A stretch of DNA of 64,000 nt from RGIG1995 sp045587445 (GTDB lineage: Bacteria > Bacillota > Clostridia > Oscillospirales > CAG-272), in assembly GCA_045587445.1 (NCBI GenBank), contig JAZNCH010000065.1:15384-79383 (forward strand), written 5' to 3'. Positions 59,308 to 64,000 of the stretch are shown here, piece after piece (positions within the stretch are counted from its first letter, which is position 1; each line of letters opens with the position of its first letter). The notes beneath the pieces were generated by a model. That model made no database searches, had not been told where the DNA came from, and worked only from the letters and a program-made list of their open reading frames with translations. The translations under genes and the position numbers were made by a program.

Positions 59308-60294
59308 ATGAATTTCAAAAACAGACATTTTCTCAAGCTTCTTGATTTCACACCTGAAGAAATCAACTATCTTATAGATTATGCGGCTGAATTAAAGGCG
59401 CAGAAAAAGGCGGGTATTCCACACAGAATTTGCGAGGGTAAGAATATCGCATTGATATTTGAAAAGACAAGCACAAGAACACGCTGTGCCTTTGAGGTAG
59501 CTGCGGCTGATTTGGGAATGCACCCCGTATATCTTGACTCTACCGGCTCACAGATAGGCAAAAAGGAAAGTATCGCAGACACCGCGCGTGTTCTCGGCAG
59601 AATGTTTGACGGTATTGAATACAGAGGCTTTGGTCAAGACCTCGTTGAAGAACTTGCTCTGCATGCAGGTGTTCCTGTATGGAACGGACTTACAAACGAG
59701 TTCCACCCGACACAGATATTGGCTGACTTCCTTACAATCAAGGAACACTTCGGCTCACTCAAGGGCAAGAAGCTTGTATATCTCGGCGACGCGCGTTACA
59801 ATATGGGCGACTCCCTTATGGTAGGTTGTGCGAAGATGGGTATGCATTACGTTGCATGCTCTCCAAAAGAATACTTCCCCGTTTCCAACCTTATTGAAAA
59901 ATGCCGCGAGATTGCAAAAGAAACAGGCGCTAAGCTTGAATTTATTGAAGACCCCAAGGAAGCAGTAAAGAATGCAGACGTTCTCTATACAGACGTTTGG
60001 GTATCAATGGGCGAACCTGACGAAGTATGGGCAAAGAGAATTAACGACCTCGTTGATTACAGAGTAACCAAGGAGCTTATGGAAATTGCAGGCCCTCAGT
60101 GCAGATTTATGCACTGTCTCCCCTCATTCCACGACCTTAAGACCTCAGTTGGTCGTTCCCTCTTTAACAGATACGGCATTGACTGTATGGAAGTTACAGA
60201 TGAAGTGTTCGAGAGCGAACAGTCTATCGTATTCGACGAAGCAGAAAACCGTATGCACACAATTAAAGCTATTATGGCAGCAACATTAGCATAA
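59308..60294 (+). CDS. argF: Ornithine carbamoyltransferase
   Basis: Forms citrulline from ornithine and carbamoyl phosphate. The 328-residue protein has the carbamoyl-phosphate loop EKTSTRTRCAFEVAA (about residues 53-67), LTNEFHPTQILADFLTI, YLGDARYNMGDSLM and the ornithine motif FMHCLPSFHD (usual HCLPAFHD). The start ATG at 59308 follows AAGGAG by 6 nt; the frame is open upstream through a repeat. It is separated from argD by about 420 bp of repeats, and no ARG box is seen there. A catabolic ArcB role is less likely since no arcA/arcC is near. Confidence 0.95.
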   Translation: MNFKNRHFLKLLDFTPEEINYLIDYAAELKAQKKAGIPHRICEGKNIALIFEKTSTRTRCAFEVAAADLGMHPVYLDSTGSQIGKKESIADTARVLGRMFDGIEYRGFGQDLVEELALHAGVPVWNGLTNEFHPTQILADFLTIKEHFGSLKGKKLVYLGDARYNMGDSLMVGCAKMGMHYVACSPKEYFPVSNLIEKCREIAKETGAKLEFIEDPKEAVKNADVLYTDVWVSMGEPDEVWAKRINDLVDYRVTKELMEIAGPQCRFMHCLPSFHDLKTSVGRSLFNRYGIDCMEVTDEVFESEQSIVFDEAENRMHTIKAIMAATLA

Positions 60295-60309
60295 AGAATA
60301 TATAAAACA

Positions 60310-60341
60310 AAGGGGGCTTTTTGAAAAAAGCCCCCTTTTAA
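60310..60341 (+). terminator. Terminator of argF formed by repeat family C, copy 5
   Basis: GGGGGCTTTTT, GA, AAAAAGCCCCC, then TTTTAATCCCCCAAAAACTT. It combines a terminator-like hairpin with the constant tag of family C, followed by a repeat-A-like CTCTCCGGTTTGTGCC. Confidence 0.75.
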
Positions 60342-60389
60342 TCCCCCAAAAACTTTGCCTCTCCGGTTTGTGCCATACAATAACGTTAT

Positions 60390-60445
60390 ATAAAAACAAT
60401 AGGGCTGTGCTACTTAACAAAGTATGTACAGCCCTATTTTTTTAA
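60390..60445. terminator. Bidirectional terminator between argF and thrS
   Basis: AATAGGGCTGT (60398) pairs with ACAGCCCTATT (60428) around a 19-nt loop. It has a run of T on the plus side (TTTTTTT) and TTGTTTTTA on the minus side. The two genes converge here. Confidence 0.75.
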
Positions 60446-60454
60446 AGTTTTTGG

Positions 60455-60485
60455 AGTCCAGAACCTTTTTTCAAAAAGTTCCCTT
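60455..60485 (-). repeat. Repeat family C, copy 6
   Basis: GAAC and GTTC arms around CTTTTTTCAAAAA, preceded by the reverse tag TAAAGTTTTTGGAGTCC. It is only about 6 bp from the thrS stop. Confidence 0.65.
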
Positions 60486-60491
60486 TATATT

Positions 60492-62291
60492 CTACTTTTT
60501 AAGTTTATTACCTACAACGTCTGCGAGGAGTGTCTTAAACTCATCGAGAGAAATAGCGCCGAGGTCTTCACCGGATCTATGTCTAACGGAAATAGTATTG
60601 TTCTCAATATCCTTATCACCAAGAATAATCATATAGGGAACCTTTTCCATCTGAGCGTTTCTTATCTTATACTTCAAAGTATTCTGGCTGTCATCAAGAG
60701 TAACTCTATACTTCGCCTTTGATAGTTCAGCCTCAATCTGCTTAGCATAATCAAGAGCCCTGTCGGTAATGGTAAGAATTCTAACCTGTTCGGGAGCCAT
60801 CCAAGTAGGAAGTGCGCCTGCATACTTTTCAATAAGGTAAGCAAGAGTTCTTTCGTAGCAGCCCAAAGATGTTCTGTGAATTATATAGGGAAGCTTCTTC
60901 TGTCCATCGCTGTCGATATAGTACATACCGAACTTTTCAGCAAGGAGCATATCAATCTGGATAGTAACGATAGTATCTTCTTTACCAAAAACGTTCTTAT
61001 ATTGAATATCGAGTTTAGGTCCGTAGAATGCGGCTTCGTCAATACCAACTTCATATTTAACGCCGAGGTTATTAAGAATCTTTTCCATAGTAGCCTGAGC
61101 AGTTTCCCACTGTTCAGCAGTACCTTCATATTTCTTGGTGTTGTTGGGATCCCACTGAGAGAATCTGAATGAGCAGTCTTCAAGAAGACCTACAGTACCG
61201 AGGAAGTATTTACAGAGATTAAGGCAATCTTCAAATTCAGCTTCAAGCTGGTCGGGACGAAGAACAAGATGTCCTTCGGAAATAGTGAACTGACGAACTC
61301 TGATAAGTCCGTGCATTTCACCCGAATCTTCGTTACGGAAGAGTGTAGATGTTTCACCGAGACGCATAGGAAGGTCTCTGTAGCTTCTTGCCTGATTAAG
61401 ATATACTTGATACTGGAAAGGACAGGTCATAGGACGGAGAGCAAGACATTCTTTTTCTTCGTCGTCTGGATCGCCCATAACGAACATACCATCGCGGTAA
61501 TGGTCCCAGTGACCCGAAATCTTGTAGAGGTCGCGCTTTGCCATAAGAGGAGTCTTTGTAAGGAGATAGTTATGCTCCTGCTCAATATCTTCAACCCAAC
61601 GCTGAAGAAGCTGGATAACACGAGTACCCTTAGGCAAAAGGATAGGAAGACCCTGACCGATTTCTTCAACGGTTGTAAAGTAACCAAGTTCTCTACCAAG
61701 TTTATTGTGGTCTCTCTTTTCTGCCTCTTCAAGAGCCTTAAGGTGTTCTTCAAGCTCGGGCTGTGAGGGGAATGCAGTACCCTTTATTCTTGTCAGCATC
61801 TTATTGTTTTTATCATTCTTCCAATATGCACCCGACTGGTCCATAACCTTAAAAGCCTTAAGAGCCTTTGTATAGCAAATATGAGGGCCAACGCACATAT
61901 CAATATAGTCTCCCTGCTGGAAGAAGCTAATTACAGCATCTTCGGGAAGGTCGCCGATATGCTCAACCTTGTATTTTTCGCCGCGGCTTTCCATAAGAGC
62001 GATAGCTTCGTCTCTGGGAAGAATAAACGGCTTGATGGGAAGATTTTCTTTTACGATTTTCTTCATTTCCTGCTCGATTTTCTGAAGGTCTTCTTCAACA
62101 AGCTTGGCATCGCCAAGGTCAACGTCGTAATAGAAACCTTTTTCGTTTGCAGGGCCGTATGCAAAGATAGCCTCGGGGTAAAGTCTCTTTACTGCCTGCG
62201 CCAAAATGTGTGCTGCGGAATGACGTAAAACGTGAAGTTCCTCTTCGGGAGGACATACGTCAACTCTGCCGTCATTGTAAATAACTTTCAT
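60492..62291 (-). CDS. thrS: Threonyl-tRNA synthetase, divergent form without TGS domain
   Basis: A class II synthetase of 599 residues (the usual length is near 640). Only about 20 residues precede the editing-domain start, so the N-terminal TGS domain is missing. The editing domain is intact (HSAAHILAQ at about 24-32, DMCVGPH at about 130-136). The catalytic core has MTCPFQ, where MNCPGH is usual, then FRNEDSGEMHGLIRVRQFT and SEGH in place of the usual DDAH. The zinc ligands Cys, His, His are still present (MTCP, SEGH, IIHRTSLG). An anticodon-binding domain ends the protein. AGGTGA lies 4 nt before the ATG. A Thr T-box precedes it. Confidence 0.93.
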   Translation of the reverse strand: MKVIYNDGRVDVCPPEEELHVLRHSAAHILAQAVKRLYPEAIFAYGPANEKGFYYDVDLGDAKLVEEDLQKIEQEMKKIVKENLPIKPFILPRDEAIALMESRGEKYKVEHIGDLPEDAVISFFQQGDYIDMCVGPHICYTKALKAFKVMDQSGAYWKNDKNNKMLTRIKGTAFPSQPELEEHLKALEEAEKRDHNKLGRELGYFTTVEEIGQGLPILLPKGTRVIQLLQRWVEDIEQEHNYLLTKTPLMAKRDLYKISGHWDHYRDGMFVMGDPDDEEKECLALRPMTCPFQYQVYLNQARSYRDLPMRLGETSTLFRNEDSGEMHGLIRVRQFTISEGHLVLRPDQLEAEFEDCLNLCKYFLGTVGLLEDCSFRFSQWDPNNTKKYEGTAEQWETAQATMEKILNNLGVKYEVGIDEAAFYGPKLDIQYKNVFGKEDTIVTIQIDMLLAEKFGMYYIDSDGQKKLPYIIHRTSLGCYERTLAYLIEKYAGALPTWMAPEQVRILTITDRALDYAKQIEAELSKAKYRVTLDDSQNTLKYKIRNAQMEKVPYMIILGDKDIENNTISVRHRSGEDLGAISLDEFKTLLADVVGNKLKK

Positions 62292-62594
62292 AATATCACC
62301 TATATTTTAAATATTTATTATTTTAAAAACAAAAGCACCCTTAACGGCAAAAGGCAAAAAGCCTAAGCCGTCAAGGGTGCGCATAATTTTTATTTTCGCA
62401 CGGTTCCACCTTGATTTTTAACTCAAAACCACTCTTTAACGCAGAGATACGCCGATACCTACTAAAAATTTCAGCACCGAGGCTCCGGAACGGTCTTCAT
62501 TCTCCCCGTCATAGAAAGCTTCCACCAAGCACTTTCCTCTCTGTAAAGACTAAAGCAAAACTACTATTTCCTTCAAACGCCTTTATTTCTTAAC
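62292..62594 (-). promoter_or_regulatory. T-box leader, specifier ACC (Thr)
   Basis: Minus strand: stem I begins AGAGAGG (about 62543), with CTTGGTGGAA after it. The T-box proper is AAGGTGGAACCGTGC (62412-62398). The terminator pairs GCACCCTTGACGGC (62380) with GCCGTTAAGGGTGC (62347) and continues TTTTGTTTTT. The likely specifier is ACC at 62494-62492 in GAAGACCGTTCC. This fits thrS directly downstream. Confidence 0.92.
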
Positions 62595-62601
62595 TTTTGA
62601 T

Positions 62602-62630
62602 ATTATATCACTAAAATCCGCCGTTGTCAA
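62602..62630 (-). promoter_or_regulatory. Promoter of the Thr T-box/thrS unit
   Basis: Minus strand TTGACA (62630-62625), 17 bp, TATAAT (62607-62602). It begins 9 bp from the stop of the upstream dehydrogenase gene. Confidence 0.88.
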
Positions 62631-62638
62631 CAGATTTA

Positions 62639-63589
62639 CTATATATCAACCCTGCATCTTTTTTCGCCGTTTTTGAAAGCTTTAATATTTTCAACAATAT
62701 CCGAAAGAAGTCTTTCTCTTGCTTCGTATGCCCCCCAAGCATTATGAGGTGTAAGAAGCACGTTTTTATAATCCTTAATTTCATAGAATGGGTGGTCTAC
62801 CCCAAAAGGCTCAACGGAATAAACATCAACACCGATACCGCCGATTTTATTATTTTTTATAGCCTCGGCAAGTGCTTTTTCATCACATACGGCACCTCTT
62901 GCAACGTTTATAAGAATAGCGTTTTTCTTCATTTTTGCAATTTTTTCAGCAGAAATAAACCCTTTTGTTCCATCATTCAAAGGAGTGTGAATTGAGATAA
63001 TATCGGACTTTTCCATAATTTCATCAACCGAAACTATATCATAATCATCAATAGGCGTTCTCTTATTGGCAATAACCTTGCACCCCATCGCCTTTGCTAT
63101 ACCGGCAATCTTTTTTCCGATAGTTCCAAGCCCGATTACTCCCCAAGTCATACCGTCAAGCTCGTGGAACGTAGGCTCAAGTCTGTTGGGAATACCGCTT
63201 TTTGTGTATTCACCCGATATTACGTAGTCATTGTATTCACGAAGATGACTTACCAATCCCAATGCCAAAGACAAAGTAATCAAAGCAACGCTATTCGTAG
63301 AATAACCGACAACGTTGCATACTGCGATATTATTCTCACGGCAATAGGCAACGTCAACGTTGTCAAAGCCTGTTGCAGCAATACAAATAAGCTTTAATTT
63401 TTTAGCATATCCCAAATTACTTTCATTTAACTTGATTTTATTTAATATAACGACTTCACAATCGGCAATTCTTTGCTTTACCTCTTCAGGAGTGCTGTAA
63501 TTAAAAATTGTAACCTCTCCAACACTGTTTAAAGGAACAAGGTCTAAATCTCTTCCCAAAGCATCTGAATCAAGTACGGTTATTTTCAT
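62639..63589 (-). CDS. D-isomer-specific 2-hydroxyacid dehydrogenase, glycerate-dehydrogenase-like
   Basis: The 316-residue protein has a substrate domain and a Rossmann domain with WGVIGLGTIGKKIAGIAKAMG (about 150-170). The catalytic Arg is in INVARGAVCDEKAL, the Glu in the VYSVEP region, and the His in LLTPHNAWG. CIAATGFDNVDVAYCRENNI is typical of HprA/GhrB-like enzymes reducing hydroxypyruvate or glyoxylate. D-lactate dehydrogenase is less likely from the length and the VARG context. No neighbour specifies the substrate. Confidence 0.85.
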   Translation of the reverse strand: MKITVLDSDALGRDLDLVPLNSVGEVTIFNYSTPEEVKQRIADCEVVILNKIKLNESNLGYAKKLKLICIAATGFDNVDVAYCRENNIAVCNVVGYSTNSVALITLSLALGLVSHLREYNDYVISGEYTKSGIPNRLEPTFHELDGMTWGVIGLGTIGKKIAGIAKAMGCKVIANKRTPIDDYDIVSVDEIMEKSDIISIHTPLNDGTKGFISAEKIAKMKKNAILINVARGAVCDEKALAEAIKNNKIGGIGVDVYSVEPFGVDHPFYEIKDYKNVLLTPHNAWGAYEARERLLSDIVENIKAFKNGEKRCRVDI

Positions 63590-63656
63590 ATATATTCCCT
63601 CTCGTTTGCATAATTATATTTTTATTGTATCATAAAAAGAATACAATTGCAATTGT

Positions 63657-63705
63657 AAAGAGGGGGCTTTTTAAAAAAAGTCCCCTCTTAAACTCCCACA
63701 AAAAC
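63657..63705 (+). repeat. Repeat family C, copy 7
   Basis: AGAGGGG and CCCCTCT arms around GCTTTTTAAAAAAAGT, followed by the tag AAACTCCCACAAAAACTTTA. Confidence 0.7.
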
Positions 63706-63780
63706 TTTAAAAAGCGGAGAGCTGCCTCTCCTCTAAAAAGAAAAATATTTGTACCAACAATATTAAGCAACACAGACCAA

Positions 63781-64000
63781 GAGAGGTAAAGTTCTTTGCC
63801 TACTTTCTTTAAAACAAGCCCTCTCAGTCAGCTTCGCTAACAGCTCCCCCAGAGTGGGAGCCTTTGGTTTCGTACAACCCCGAGAGGTAAAGTTCTTTGC
63901 CTACTTTCTTTAAAACAAGCCCTCTCAGTCAGCTTCGCTAACAGCTCCCCCAGAGTGGGAGCCTTTGGTTTCGTACAACCCCGAGAGGTAAAGTTCTTTG
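63781..64000 (-). repeat. Repeat family A, tandem array with 101-bp period, running off the window
   Basis: The block GAGAGGTAAAGTTCTTTGCC starts at 63781, 63882 and 63983, an exact 101-bp period. Within the two full units I see no difference by eye. Orientation is opposite to the copies at 268 and 58877. The stretch 63590-63780 before it holds repeat C copy 7 and AT-rich sequence. Confidence 0.92.

Noticed and set aside
63781..64000. Regular repeats that could be read as a CRISPR array
   Set aside because: The whole 101-bp unit repeats without unique spacers, and no cas genes are present.

Overview
This window looks like chromosomal core DNA of a low-G+C Gram-positive bacterium of class Clostridia, probably an uncultured gut lineage near the Oscillospirales. 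Support: infC-rpmI-rplT, plsX-rnc-smc-ftsY and rsfS-leuS neighbourhoods, folate-type TrmFO, two T-box leaders, an ECF-transporter S component, LytR-CpsA-Psr proteins, strong GGAGG ribosome-binding sites, and several exact TTGACA/17 bp/TATAAT promoters. The species assignment is inference. No phage, transposase, CRISPR array or secretion cluster was seen.

Layout. 1-0.7 kb: end of a hemolysin-III-like gene plus repeats. 0.7-5.1 kb (minus): ECF sigma factor with a membrane beta-propeller partner; P-loop kinase with an ECF S component. 5.2-6.3 kb: tRNA-Pro and two gene-free transcription units that may be small RNAs. 6.3-11.1 kb (minus): AI-2E-type permease, HMA protein, rpiB, tsaB, tsaE, fhs. 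11.2-11.7 kb: tRNA-Arg with a small element that duplicates its 3' end. 11.8-14.7 kb (minus): rpsO-pnp. 14.8-18.9 kb (minus): T-box(Cys)-cysE-cysS-lipoprotein. 19.5-23.9 kb (plus): attenuator-like leader and purEFNH. 24.1-25.6 kb (minus): nitroreductase and a membrane-anchored protein. 25.8-48.5 kb (plus): infC-rpmI-rplT, rRNA methylase, dprA, topA, trmFO, plsX, rnc, radical SAM, smc, ftsY, rdgB, yhbY, nadD, yqeK, two LCP genes, rsfS, leuS, rpsU. 49-51.5 kb: yifB/comM-type ATPase and a D-amino-acid transaminase. 51.9-60.3 kb (plus): ARG-box promoter and argGHCJBD-argF. 60.4-63.6 kb (minus): T-box(Thr)-thrS and a D-2-hydroxyacid dehydrogenase. The window ends inside a 101-bp tandem repeat.

The genes are mostly housekeeping. 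Cysteine supply (cysE) and charging (cysS) share one tRNA-Cys-sensing leader. The arg cluster encodes the acetyl-recycling pathway from glutamate to arginine without needing argA beyond priming. The purine cluster covers four of the steps to IMP.

The most unusual material lies between genes: (i) at least two families of short repeats whose arms differ from copy to copy but stay self-complementary; (ii) a purE leader with a perfect promoter, a three-way-junction-like fold, a terminator and a 40-codon cysteine-rich reading frame; (iii) a roughly 420-nt transcription unit with no gene beside tRNA-Pro; (iv) the element at the tRNA-Arg 3' end; (v) infC apparently starting at AUA; (vi) cysE followed in frame by a second copy of its own C-terminal coil.
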